From a bacterium (GTDB lineage Bacteria; Planctomycetota; UBA1135; UBA2386): DNA of 64,000 bases. The DNA lies in assembly GCA_030432695.1 (NCBI GenBank), contig JAUILN010000009.1, positions 186,001-250,000 of the forward strand, given 5' to 3'. The translations under genes and the position numbers were made by a program. The notes below the pieces were generated by a model that ran no database searches, was not told the origin of the DNA, and saw nothing but the letters and a program-made list of their open reading frames with translations. Shown piece by piece: positions 1 through 7,961 of this stretch (within the stretch, counting starts at the first letter, position 1; every line of letters begins with the position of its first letter).

Positions 1-2
1 CG

Positions 3-242
3 TTCCCACTACAGGTCGTCGGCTCGCCCTGCCAGCTCCTCGTGAGCCCCGACATCGACATCGCGCTCACCTCCCGCCGCGTCCCCAACCAGCCGCTCTA
101 CGAGACGGTGTTCGACCTGCGCCTGCCCACCGGTCCCCGCGTGCACGGCCAGGAGCTGTTCTTCCAGTTCCTGTCCCTCGAGCGGTTCGCGCCAGCGGGC
201 TTCTCGACGACCAATGGGGTCGGGCTGCGGATCGGTGGGTGA
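3..242 (+). CDS. C-terminus of a secreted kelch-like protein (5' end outside window)
   Basis: The frame is open from the first complete codon to a TGA at 240-242, so only the last 79 residues are present. The end of the protein (PFDLxLP..., then ..FSTTNGVGLRIGG) matches in layout the shared C-terminal domain of the three kelch-like proteins encoded at 38128-48710, which end in ..VVTNGVALRMGDR, ..VASNALRLTLGSR and ..ALSNALRLQAGQR. That domain probably serves secretion or surface attachment, which is an inference from its recurrence on otherwise different secreted proteins. The upstream repeats that would define the protein lie outside the window. Confidence 0.55.
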   Translation, partial: FPLQVVGSPCQLLVSPDIDIALTSRRVPNQPLYETVFDLRLPTGPRVHGQELFFQFLSLERFAPAGFSTTNGVGLRIGG

Positions 243-251
243 GGGTGAGTT

Positions 252-282
252 TTTCCAACTGGTGCCAGGCACCGGTTGGAAA
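252..282. repeat. Palindromic element 1, core GGTGCC-A-GGCACC
   Basis: Two 15-base arms (252-266 and 268-282) flank a single central A. They pair perfectly except for one G-T position. The core GTGCC[A/T]GGCAC is shared with the palindromes at 38052-38086 and 40331-40361, while the outer arms differ in sequence but still self-pair. It lies between the end of the preceding gene and the start of target A. Confidence 0.7.
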
Positions 283-382
283 GACTTGGGTGCTGCGGTG
301 TGCGTTCCATGGTCCTCTTCCGATCTGCGGACGAGCCGGCCATGATGCCGGACCTCGGGAGATCGGTCCGCCCCTCGCCGCC

Positions 383-3300
383 ATGCGCTACGACGTCTTC
401 ATCAGCTACGCCACGCGGGATCGGGAGTGGGTGCAGTTCCTGGTCGACAACCTGCGGCTCTGCGACCTCAGGGTGTTCTTCGACGCCGAGGGCATCGCGC
501 CGGGGATGGTCTGGACGCCGGCACTCGAGCAGGCGCTGCGCGACTCGCGCCACGTGGTCCTGGTCGTCAGCCCGGCGTCGCTGGCCTCGGGTTGGGTCGG
601 CGAGGAGGTCTACGCCGCGCTGCGTCGGGCGGTGGAGGGGAAGGTCGCGATCCACCCGCTCGAGCTGTTCCCGGTCACGGCGGCGGGCCACGCCGACCTG
701 CCGGACTTCGTGGCGAACCGGCAGGTGCTCTCGGTCTTCGCGGACAGCGGCGACTGGTTCGGCAGACTGGCGAAGGCGCTGAAGGGCGCGAGCTACCAGC
801 CGCCGGGCGGACTCGCTGCATATCCCGCGGTGTCGGCTTACGGCGACCCCGGGTTCCGCAACGACCTGGTGGCGCTCGGCGTGACCGTCTGCGAGACGGC
901 GCGCGACCGCATCGCCCTGGCCTCCGCGTGCGGCCTGCAGCCCCACAACGTGCTCGCGGCGTTGCCCAACCATCCGCTGGCCGTCTCCGCGGCCCTCGAG
1001 CGCATGCGGCAGGCCAACACCTGGAACGCCGCGGCGGAGCGCTTCCTGGGTGTGCTCGACGAATTGGGAGTCGCGACGGACGCGGCGTCGGCCCTGCGAG
1101 CCCGACTCCGTGCACTCACCGATCCCGCGACCGACCAGGAATCCCTGATCGAGCGCTTCCTCGTCGATGTCGCGGAGGTCCACGGCAAGGCGTTGGTCCA
1201 CTTCGGCCGCAAGGCTGCAACCGACGACCTGGAGACGATGTGGGTCGAGCTACGTGTCGGGGGCGTGGGGACGTCGTTGGCGCGCGCCGAGAGCCGTCGA
1301 GGTGCGGGCAAGGGCAAGGGCAAGCGCCGCGGCCTGCTCCTGGAAGACCTGCTCGATCCTGAGACCTTCGAGTCGGAGTCTTCGATGCCGAAGCGCTGGC
1401 TACTCCGCGGCGATCCGGGTTCCGGCAAGACCACACTGCTGCGCCGCTTCGCCGCCCGCCTCGCCAGCAACCCCGAGCGCCGCTTCGTGCCGGTCTTCGT
1501 CGAGCTGCCCCGGCTGATCGCCTCGGGGAAGACGCTCGCGGGCCTGCTCGACGAGGACTACTCCGGCGGCGGCTTCGAAGGCCTCGGCGCCGAGATCGAG
1601 GCGCTCGGCGAGCGCAGGGAACTGCTGGTGCTCCTCGACGGGCTCGACGAGGTGCGCCGCGAGGACCAGCACCGTGTCGACATCGTCGTGCGCAACCAGC
1701 TCCGCTCCTGGCCCAACGCTACGTGGGTGGTCGCCACCCGCCGCATCGGTGCCGAGGGCTGCGACCTCGCCAAGCTCGGCTTCCGAGACGTCGACCTGCT
1801 GCCGCTCGATACCGAGCGCAAGCTTGACTTCCTGGAAGCGTGGTTCGCGAGTGCTCCGTGGGGCGACGGTTCGACGCTGGACGCAGCCAGCGCCGTGCAG
1901 CGCATCGAGAGTGTCGAGTCGCTGAAGCGGCTCAGCGATTGCCCGCTGTACCTCACGCTGTTCGCCTTGCTGCTGGAGAACGACACAGACCTCAGCCGGC
2001 TGAATCGTCCGCTGGCCCTGCACGAGGAGGTGTTCGAGCTGCTGTGCGAGGGCCTGCACCGACCCGGCGGCCGACCGATGCCGGATAAGCTCGGCGGGCG
2101 TCGGCTGCTCGCGGCGATCGCGCACGCGATGACCGAAGAGGATCTGGTGGCCGCCATGCCCGACGAGATCGAGCTGCTGATCGGCGCGCATTGTGCCGAC
2201 GCGTGGCGGGCCATCGAGGACTGCGGCGCGTGGCGGGGTGACAAGCGGAAGTTCTTGGAGGAGCAGGCGCGGTGCACCTCGATCCTCGCGGCCCATGACG
2301 GGGAACGGTCGGAGACCGAGGGGTTCGGCAGGCTACGCCGACGGCCCTGGCGCTTCTGGCACAAGAGCTTCCGGGAGGCTCTGACTGCGGCGGACCTGCA
2401 GGAGCGGAGCGAGGACGAACTCCTGGAGCGGGCCGCGAAGATCGGCGACGACGCCGGCCGCTGGGCCGAGCCCTTCGCATTGTTCCTCAGCGGGTTGGAC
2501 GACGAGATCGCGCTGGGTGACTGGCTGCGACGCTTCAAGGAGCAGAACGCCAACCTCGCGCTGCGGGCGCTGTCGTCGGTGCGCGATGCGCGTCTGTCGG
2601 AGGAGGTGGTGATCGATCTGCTGGGCGCAGTGGACGCCGATGGAGATCGCCGCGAGACGGCGTTCCGCGACGTGCTCCAGCTCGTCGGTGGAGATGTCGA
2701 GGCGGCGGTTGGAGTGATCGAGCGGCTGGTCGATCTACAGTTGGAGCAGGACTGGAACGGCCAGGAGATGTGGTATCTGGACGATGCGCTGGAGGGACTG
2801 CTCGCGGCGGAAAGATGTGACGATGCGTTGACGAAGCGGATCGATCGGCTCCGCGGCCGCATCTTGGAGCATCCGCAGCTCGGTGCGCGGCCTGGCAGAG
2901 AGGCAGTGGATGGGATGGCTGTGCCTGGGCATCCGGGGGTGGCCTACTGGTGCCGGATCGAAGGTGAGCGGCTGCGGTTTCGGATGGGTTCGCACCCCGC
3001 GGACTCGGAGGCCTACTACGACGAGAAGCCGGCACATGACGTGACGATCGCTCGGTCCTTCGAGATCGCAGCCGTGGCGGTGACGAACGAGCAGTGGAAG
3101 CGGTTCTTGCCGGCGCACGAGTATTCAGAGGGCCTGGCTGACCATCCGGTGGTGGAGGTGAGCTGGTACGACGCGTGGCTGTATTGCCGCTGGCTCGGTG
3201 CGCGATTGCCGACGGAGGCGGAGTGGGAGTGCTCGGCGCGGGGTGGCGAGGCGACTCGCTACTCCTTTGGGGACGACGCGGCGAGGCTGGCTGAGCACGG

Positions 3301-3607
3301 TTGGTTCGACGCCAACTCACGTCGCGAGTTGCACGCGGTCGCGCAGAAGCAACCGAATCCCTACGGCCTGTACGATGTGCACGGCAACGTGTACGAGTGG
3401 TGCCATGACCGCTGGCACGACGGCTACGCGGGCGCACCAACGGATGGTAGGGCTTGGGAGAACGATGGCTCGACCAACCGCGTGGTCCGGGGCGGGTCGT
3501 TCGGGGACGACGCCGGGGGGTGCCGGTCTGCGTTCCGCTTCGACGGGCCCCCGTCGGACCGCTTCGTCGCCCTCGGCTTCCGCCCCGCCAGGTTCGTCAC
3601 GGAGTGA
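383..3607 (+). CDS. DGR target A: TIR-NACHT NTPase with hypervariable FGE-fold C-terminus
   Basis: This is a 1,074-residue STAND-type receptor. Residues 1-140 are a TIR domain (YDVFISYATRD at the start; Glu74/75 in WVGEE sit where TIR NADases have their catalytic Glu). A linker follows, then a NACHT-like NTPase with Walker A GDPGSGKTT (343-351) and Walker B LLVLLDGLDE (414-423), then a helical region. Residues about 850-1074 are an FGE/SUMF1 (C-type-lectin-like) domain with LPTEAEWE, YGLYDVHGNVYEWC and RVVRGGSF motifs. The last 42 codons before FVTE-stop are VR-A. The in-frame ATG at 383 is preferred over the one at 239 because the TIR domain begins there and the extra 48 codons run through a palindrome. 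Family knowledge: TIR-STAND proteins trigger NAD loss or abortive responses on ligand binding. The ligand here is unknown. Confidence 0.93.
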   Translation: MRYDVFISYATRDREWVQFLVDNLRLCDLRVFFDAEGIAPGMVWTPALEQALRDSRHVVLVVSPASLASGWVGEEVYAALRRAVEGKVAIHPLELFPVTAAGHADLPDFVANRQVLSVFADSGDWFGRLAKALKGASYQPPGGLAAYPAVSAYGDPGFRNDLVALGVTVCETARDRIALASACGLQPHNVLAALPNHPLAVSAALERMRQANTWNAAAERFLGVLDELGVATDAASALRARLRALTDPATDQESLIERFLVDVAEVHGKALVHFGRKAATDDLETMWVELRVGGVGTSLARAESRRGAGKGKGKRRGLLLEDLLDPETFESESSMPKRWLLRGDPGSGKTTLLRRFAARLASNPERRFVPVFVELPRLIASGKTLAGLLDEDYSGGGFEGLGAEIEALGERRELLVLLDGLDEVRREDQHRVDIVVRNQLRSWPNATWVVATRRIGAEGCDLAKLGFRDVDLLPLDTERKLDFLEAWFASAPWGDGSTLDAASAVQRIESVESLKRLSDCPLYLTLFALLLENDTDLSRLNRPLALHEEVFELLCEGLHRPGGRPMPDKLGGRRLLAAIAHAMTEEDLVAAMPDEIELLIGAHCADAWRAIEDCGAWRGDKRKFLEEQARCTSILAAHDGERSETEGFGRLRRRPWRFWHKSFREALTAADLQERSEDELLERAAKIGDDAGRWAEPFALFLSGLDDEIALGDWLRRFKEQNANLALRALSSVRDARLSEEVVIDLLGAVDADGDRRETAFRDVLQLVGGDVEAAVGVIERLVDLQLEQDWNGQEMWYLDDALEGLLAAERCDDALTKRIDRLRGRILEHPQLGARPGREAVDGMAVPGHPGVAYWCRIEGERLRFRMGSHPADSEAYYDEKPAHDVTIARSFEIAAVAVTNEQWKRFLPAHEYSEGLADHPVVEVSWYDAWLYCRWLGARLPTEAEWECSARGGEATRYSFGDDAARLAEHGWFDANSRRELHAVAQKQPNPYGLYDVHGNVYEWCHDRWHDGYAGAPTDGRAWENDGSTNRVVRGGSFGDDAGGCRSAFRFDGPPSDRFVALGFRPARFVTE
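3467..3592 (+). repeat. DGR variable repeat VR-A
   Basis: This 126-bp segment aligns without gaps to the TR (6781-6906, complement). By hand count there are 18 mismatches, 14 of them at TR adenines (for example three AGG to GGG, AAC to TTC twice, AAC to GCC). The four others are CGT/CGC, CCC/CCG, TCC/TCG and AGC/AGG. The variable codons are residues 1041-1063 of target A. The adenine-free end CTCGGCTTCCGCCCCGCCAG is identical to the TR and is the likely initiation-of-mutagenic-homology end. Confidence 0.93.
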
Positions 3608-3624
3608 CTTCACCACCTCACCCC
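3601..3624 (+). promoter_or_regulatory. Post-VR hairpin-like element, copy A
   Basis: GGAGTGA and TCACCCC (one mismatch) flank a 10-base loop immediately after the VR and span the stop codon. The same block GTGACTTCACCACYTCAC follows all four VRs and is absent after the TR. In the Bordetella phage DGR a DNA hairpin just downstream of the VR promotes target recognition; a similar role here is an inference. Confidence 0.55.
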
Positions 3625-3860
3625 GTACCCACCGCCGCCCGCGGCAAGGCGAAGCCGGCCGCGAGCGGGCAGGAGCTCTGAGTCCTCGCGTCTGCACTCA
3701 GCCAGCCTCGCCTCGCACCCCCTTCGCCCCCAACGCCCCGCGCACACCCGAGCCCGCCGCAGGCGGCGAGGGATGTGCCCGCGCGGCCCGGCGCCAGCCG
3801 TGGCCCCGCCGCGCTCCACCCGCACTCGAACAGAGCACTGCCGTCCCGGCCACTCCACCC
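3601..3860 (+). repeat. 3' flank shared with target B (duplicated region, copy 1)
   Basis: This non-coding stretch after target A is closely matched by 6286-6570 after target B. Shared blocks include CACCGCCGCCCGCGGCAAGG, CCTCGCCTCGCACCCCCTTC and ATGTGCCCGCGCGGCCCGGC. Several short inverted repeats (for example CGCCGCAGGCGGCG) lie within it. It shows that target gene and flank were duplicated as one unit. No gene of its own is visible between 3608 and 3898. Confidence 0.8.
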
Positions 3861-3898
3861 TTCACCCGGCCGCCCATCACCCCCATGATGCCGCAGCC

Positions 3899-6292
3899 TT
3901 GGAGAGCCATCCCGAGAACCCCGCGCCGCGCCTCTTCGTCAACTACCGCCAGGCCGACACCGGACCGGTCGCGGCGCGGCTGGTCTACGAACTCCAGCAG
4001 GTCCTCGAAGGCGATCAGGTCTTCATCGACAAGCAAGGCATCGAGCCCGGCGAGGACTGGCGAGCACGCTTGGCGGAGGAGCTCAGTCGTTGCTCGGTCT
4101 TCCTCTGCCTGATCGGGCCGAATTGGTTCACGGCGGGCGCGCATCACCGGCCGCGCCTCGACGAGCCGGACGATCCGGTCCGCACCGAGATCGAGATTGC
4201 GCTCGCGCGCCAGGCCTCGGGGCTGAAGCTGATTCCGGTGATCGTGGACCCAGCGGCCTACCCGGAGGAGGCGGCACTGCCCGAGAGCATCCGCGGGTTG
4301 ACGTCGGTCCACGGATTCGTCGTCGACGCGGGCGACAACTCCGATTGGATCCGGTCGTTCGAGAAGATCGTCGGGATCCTTCGCACGCGAGGCTTCCGGT
4401 TCCGGGAGGCCGAAGGCAAGCTCCGCGCCGGGATGCGGTTCGGAGACCGCTACGAACTCGGGGAACAGATCGGCCACGGCGGCTTCAGCAGCGTATGGCG
4501 GGCGACGGACTCGAACCGCGGCACCGATGTCGCGCTGAAGTTCCTTCATCCGCACCTGCACGACGTCGAGCACCGTCGCGCGCAGTTCGATCGTGGCTGC
4601 GAAGCGCTGCTCCGGTTCGGTGATCAGCCGTTCATCCTCCGGGCTCTCGCCGACGTTTCGGTGGAGCAAGGACATCGCTACTACCCGACCGAACTCTGCC
4701 CACGGGGCGATCTGCGGCAGGCACTGTCGCGCGACGAGATCGGGATCCCGGATGCGATGGAACTGCTGCGCCAGGCAGCCGAGGTGCTGGATGCCTTGGC
4801 CGACCGGGGCCACTGCCACGGCGACGTGAAGCCCGCAAACATCCTGATTGGCGAGGATGGCGAGGCGCGTCTCTCCGACTTCGATCTGGACGAGGCTGGC
4901 GACGAGTCCAGGGCGGTCACCCAGGTGGCGGGCGACTTCTTGTTCGGGGCGCCCGAAGTGCTCTATGGCGCAGCGCCGCCCTCGCATCGAGGAGACATCT
5001 ACTCGCTCGCCAAGACCGCGGCGTTCGTGTTGAACGGCGGGAAGGACTTGCGGGCGTTTGCCGATGGCTTGGATCAGCAGATCGAGTCGACGGGGTTGCA
5101 AGGATCTGCGGCAGAGATGCTGCGGCGGGGACTCTCACGAGAGCCTGCCCAGCGTCCGAATTCGGCCGTCGATCTGATCGTTGGGTTGCTGTGCGTCTCG
5201 AGTCCCACTCCGACTACTTCCCATCTGCCGCCGACAGGCCCAGGGAGCTCGCCTGCAGAGAACGAGGTGCCGGCTGGTCGGGGTTGGCGAAGAACGCCGG
5301 CGCTGCTCGCTGCTCTCGCGTTGGTCGTCGTCACGTGGACTCTCGTGGAGTTCGTGCAGGAGTGGGAAGCGCGCAGAGCATGGGAGGACGCGGTCAGCTC
5401 GCTTGGCGAGCAGATCCACGCGCAGCTTCGACAGCCCTGGAACGCGGAGGCGATGTGGGGCCTTACCCAGCAGGTGGATGCGCTCCGCAGCCGGGGGGAT
5501 CGAGTGGCGGTGCGGCTCGAATCGGTGAAGAACCTGGAGGCCCTCGTCTTCAGCCACGAGGAGTTGGGTGACCGGCCGAGTCGGCAAGCAGTGGAGATGT
5601 TTACCGTCCCAGGGCATTCGGAAGCGAAGTATTGGTGCCGGATCGAGGGCGACGACCTGCGGTTCCGGATGGGGTCGAAGGAAGCGGACTCGGAGGCCTT
5701 CGAAGACGAGTTTCTAGCGGACCACGTGACGATCGCGCGGTCCTTCGAGATCGCGGCCGTGGAAGTGACGAACGAGCAGTGGAAGCGGTTCTTGCCGGCG
5801 CACGAGTATCCGGAGGTCCTCGCTGACCATCCTGTGGTGAAGGTGAGCTGGTACGACGCGTGGCTGTATTGCCGCTGGCTCGGTGCGCGACTGCCGACGG
5901 AGGCGGAGTGGGAGTGTGCGGCGCGAGGCGGCACCACGACGGAGTATTGGTCGGGCAACGAGCCGGCAGATCTCGCACGCGTCGGTTGGTTCGATCAGAA
6001 CTCCAACGGCCAACTCCAGCAGGTGGGCCAGAAGCCCGCCAACGCGTTCGGCCTGCACGACGTGCACGGCAACGTGTGGGAGTGGTGCCAGGACAAATGG
6101 CACAGCAACTACGCGGGCGCCCCAACGGATGGTAGGGCCTGGGAAGGAGGTGGCTCGGCCGACCGTGTGGTCCGGGGCGGGTCGTTCGTGTACGGCGCCG
6201 GGCTCTGCCGGTCTGCGTCCCGCGGCAGGCTCCAGCCCGGCGGCCGCGACGTCCTCCTCGGCTTCCGCCCCGCCAGGTTCGTCACGGAGTGA
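3899..6292 (+). CDS. DGR target B: TIR-protein kinase-transmembrane receptor with hypervariable FGE tip
   Basis: About 797 residues from a TTG start. The open frame runs back to an ATG at 3773, but those codons lie in the duplicated 3' flank of target A, so the TTG just before the domain is preferred. The N-terminus is a TIR domain (RLFVNYRQAD; Glu97 in VRTEIEIAL). Residues 184-440 are a eukaryote-type protein kinase with GHGGFSSVW, Lys214 in DVALKFLH, HGDVKPAN (His307-Asp309, no HRD arginine) and DFD (327-329) in place of DFG. One transmembrane helix (LLAALALVVVTWTLVEF, about 470-488) follows, then an FGE-fold domain (about 569-797) ending in VR-B. The order predicts cytoplasmic TIR and kinase with the variable FGE domain outside, as in a receptor kinase. 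It differs from targets A, C and D, which have NACHT modules and no transmembrane helix. Confidence 0.9.
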   Translation: MESHPENPAPRLFVNYRQADTGPVAARLVYELQQVLEGDQVFIDKQGIEPGEDWRARLAEELSRCSVFLCLIGPNWFTAGAHHRPRLDEPDDPVRTEIEIALARQASGLKLIPVIVDPAAYPEEAALPESIRGLTSVHGFVVDAGDNSDWIRSFEKIVGILRTRGFRFREAEGKLRAGMRFGDRYELGEQIGHGGFSSVWRATDSNRGTDVALKFLHPHLHDVEHRRAQFDRGCEALLRFGDQPFILRALADVSVEQGHRYYPTELCPRGDLRQALSRDEIGIPDAMELLRQAAEVLDALADRGHCHGDVKPANILIGEDGEARLSDFDLDEAGDESRAVTQVAGDFLFGAPEVLYGAAPPSHRGDIYSLAKTAAFVLNGGKDLRAFADGLDQQIESTGLQGSAAEMLRRGLSREPAQRPNSAVDLIVGLLCVSSPTPTTSHLPPTGPGSSPAENEVPAGRGWRRTPALLAALALVVVTWTLVEFVQEWEARRAWEDAVSSLGEQIHAQLRQPWNAEAMWGLTQQVDALRSRGDRVAVRLESVKNLEALVFSHEELGDRPSRQAVEMFTVPGHSEAKYWCRIEGDDLRFRMGSKEADSEAFEDEFLADHVTIARSFEIAAVEVTNEQWKRFLPAHEYPEVLADHPVVKVSWYDAWLYCRWLGARLPTEAEWECAARGGTTTEYWSGNEPADLARVGWFDQNSNGQLQQVGQKPANAFGLHDVHGNVWEWCQDKWHSNYAGAPTDGRAWEGGGSADRVVRGGSFVYGAGLCRSASRGRLQPGGRDVLLGFRPARFVTE
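6152..6277 (+). repeat. DGR variable repeat VR-B
   Basis: 126 bp, gap-free against the TR. There are 27 mismatches, 17 at TR adenines (for example ACC to GCC, AAC to GAC, AAC to GGC twice, AAC to CTC) and 10 elsewhere (AGG to CTC twice, GAC to AGG, TCC to GGC, CAC to CAG and the last base). The higher non-adenine share suggests an older copy, or one written from an earlier template. Confidence 0.9.
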
Positions 6293-6309
6293 CTTCACCA
6301 CTTCACTCC
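6286..6309 (+). promoter_or_regulatory. Post-VR hairpin-like element, copy B
   Basis: GGAGTGA and TCACTCC form a perfect 7-bp stem around the loop CTTCACCACT, directly after VR-B and across the stop codon. This is the best-paired of the four copies. Confidence 0.6.
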
Positions 6310-6570
6310 GTATCCACCGCCGCCCGCGGCAAGGCGAAGCCAGCCGCAAGCGGGCATGAGCTCTCGGGCCTGAACTCTCCGCCTGAACAGCGCCGTCGCC
6401 TCAGCAGGCAACCGGCCTCGCCTCGCACCCCCTTCGCCCACAACGCCCCGCGCACACCCGAGCCAGCCGCAGGCGGCGAAGGATGTGCCCGCGCGGCCCG
6501 GCGCCAGCCGAGGCCGCGCCGCCGGCCGCCCTCGCCCGAACAAGCCACTGCCACGCCCCGAACACCGCAC
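6286..6570 (+). repeat. 3' flank shared with target A (duplicated region, copy 2)
   Basis: Counterpart of 3601-3860, with a small insertion near 6370-6410. The 370 bases from 6293 to 6662 hold no convincing gene. They separate target B from the convergent end of the reverse transcriptase frame and contain only this duplicated flank and short GC-rich inverted repeats. Confidence 0.8.
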
Positions 6571-6662
6571 CAAGAAAGGCGCGGACCCCGGGAGGCTCGA
6601 GCCCCGGCAGCAACCTGCCAGAACCCTACGACCCCCGAGGTCCGCTCACTGTTCCGCCCGGG

Positions 6663-7961
6663 TTACCCCGGGCGCGGACGGTCGGGCGGTTCGTCACGGA
6701 GCACTGCGTCGCGGTCGGGGATCACTCCACCGAGCGCGGCGGTCGGGCTGTGCGCAGGCGAGACTGCGCGGTCGAGACGAGCTGGCGGGGCGGAAGCCGA
6801 GGTTGACGTTGCGGTTGGAGGGGTGCCTGTCGTTGCGGTACGCAGACCGGCACCTCCTGGCGTCGTTCTCGAACGACCCGCCCCGGACCACACGGTTGGT
6901 CGAGCCGGAGCCCGGCCGCACGGAGGGTGTATGGCAGTGTTCTGTTCAGTGGGCAGCTCCATCCGCAGCTCGGCGAGCACGCGGCGTCGCAGCCGCAGCG
7001 AGTCGGCCTGGCGGATGTGCTCGATCACCGCGGCGACCGCGCGGATGAAGCGGTCTTCGTCGATCCGGCCGGCGCGCAGTTCGGCCTTCAACCAGCGCAG
7101 GCGCCAGCGGAAGCGGCGGAGCGTGGCGGGCTTGACGCGGAGGGTGTGCGGGAACACGTGGAAGCCGAGGAAGTGCAGGCCGTCGCAAACGGGCGCCAAC
7201 CGGGTCGCCGCCGGTTTCAGGGTGAGGTCGAGGACCTCGTGCAGATAGGACTCCACCTGGTGCTTCGCGGCCCACAACCACGCCTTGTCGTCTGCGAACA
7301 GCGCGAAGTCGTCCAGGTAACGCAGGTAGCCGGGCACGCGGAGTTGCTCCTTCACGAAGTGGTCGAGGCGGTCGAGCACCACGTTGGCGAACCACTGGCT
7401 GGTGAGGCTGCCGATCGGCAGGCCGCGGGAGGAGGTCGCAGCACCCGGACCGCGGACGATGCGCTCACACAGGCGGAGCGTGCACCGGTCCTTCACCAGC
7501 CGGGCGAGGGTGTCGAGCACCACGTCGTGGCGCAGCGAGTCGAAGAACGCGCGGACGTCGAGCTTCAGCGCATGGCGATACCGGCGGGTGAAGGCCTGCG
7601 CGCGTCGGAGTGCCGCGTGCGTGCCCCTGCCCGGCCGGCAGGCGAACGAGTCGTCGATCATCCGTCGCTCGAGCACCGGCTGCAGCGGTGCGATCAGTGC
7701 GTGGTGCACGACACGGTCGCGGAACGGCACCGCGGTGATGGTGCGGCGTTTGGGGTCGTGGATCACGAACTGGCGGGTGGGGGCAGGTCGCCACGTATCG
7801 GCCAACAGCTCGCGCTCCAGTTGCAGCGCCTCGGGCTCGAGCCGCTCCAGGAAGCTCGCGACCGAGTGGCCCGAGCGCTTGCCGCGCGCCGCGCGTTTGG
7901 CGGCGACGTAGAGTGCGTCGAACGCGGCGATCTGCGGCCAGAGTCCGCCGGCGCGTCTCAT
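6663..7961 (-). CDS. DGR reverse transcriptase, open frame continuing through the TR
   Basis: This RNA-directed DNA polymerase copies TR RNA into mutagenised cDNA. From the ATG at 7961 the frame is 432 codons. The RT core covers about residues 20-340, with FVIHDPKRRTI, VVHHALIAPLQPVLE, SFACRPGRGTHAAL, LDVRAFFDSL, the DGR-type motif IGSLTSQ (183-189; group II and retron RTs have QGxxxSP) and YLDD (215-218). An in-frame extension upstream to 8243 is ignored because it overlaps avd; the 7961 ATG overlaps the avd stop in ATGA, which implies coupled translation. The last 90 or so codons run through the TR in a different frame from the FGE one and have no RT homology. They may be untranslated or only a by-product of stop-poor GC-rich DNA, so the functional protein may end near 6935. 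Confidence 0.95.
   Translation of the reverse strand: MRRAGGLWPQIAAFDALYVAAKRAARGKRSGHSVASFLERLEPEALQLERELLADTWRPAPTRQFVIHDPKRRTITAVPFRDRVVHHALIAPLQPVLERRMIDDSFACRPGRGTHAALRRAQAFTRRYRHALKLDVRAFFDSLRHDVVLDTLARLVKDRCTLRLCERIVRGPGAATSSRGLPIGSLTSQWFANVVLDRLDHFVKEQLRVPGYLRYLDDFALFADDKAWLWAAKHQVESYLHEVLDLTLKPAATRLAPVCDGLHFLGFHVFPHTLRVKPATLRRFRWRLRWLKAELRAGRIDEDRFIRAVAAVIEHIRQADSLRLRRRVLAELRMELPTEQNTAIHPPCGRAPARPTVWSGAGRSRTTPGGAGLRTATTGTPPTATSTSASAPPARLDRAVSPAHSPTAALGGVIPDRDAVLRDEPPDRPRPG
6781..6906 (-). repeat. DGR template repeat (TR)
   Basis: This is the FGE-like 42-codon template, read on the minus strand from 6906 to 6781. It holds 22 adenines, 18 of them in a 23-codon core. There are six AAC codons; because NNC can never be a stop, and the other adenine codons (GAG, GAC, AGG, TAC, CAC, ACC) also cannot yield stops by A substitution, diversification cannot truncate the targets. 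The flanking conserved blocks (21 bp ending GGGTCGTTC, and CTCGGCTTCCGCCCCGCC) contain no adenine. If every TR adenine were free to change, roughly 10^12 protein variants would be possible. No second TR was seen. Confidence 0.94.

Noticed and set aside
239..382. ATG at 239 as the start of target A
   Set aside because: It overlaps the end of the preceding gene and runs through a palindrome; the TIR domain starts at 383.
3773..3898. ATG at 3773 as the start of target B
   Set aside because: The 42 extra codons lie in DNA that is repeated, non-coding, after target B itself, and show no TIR sequence.
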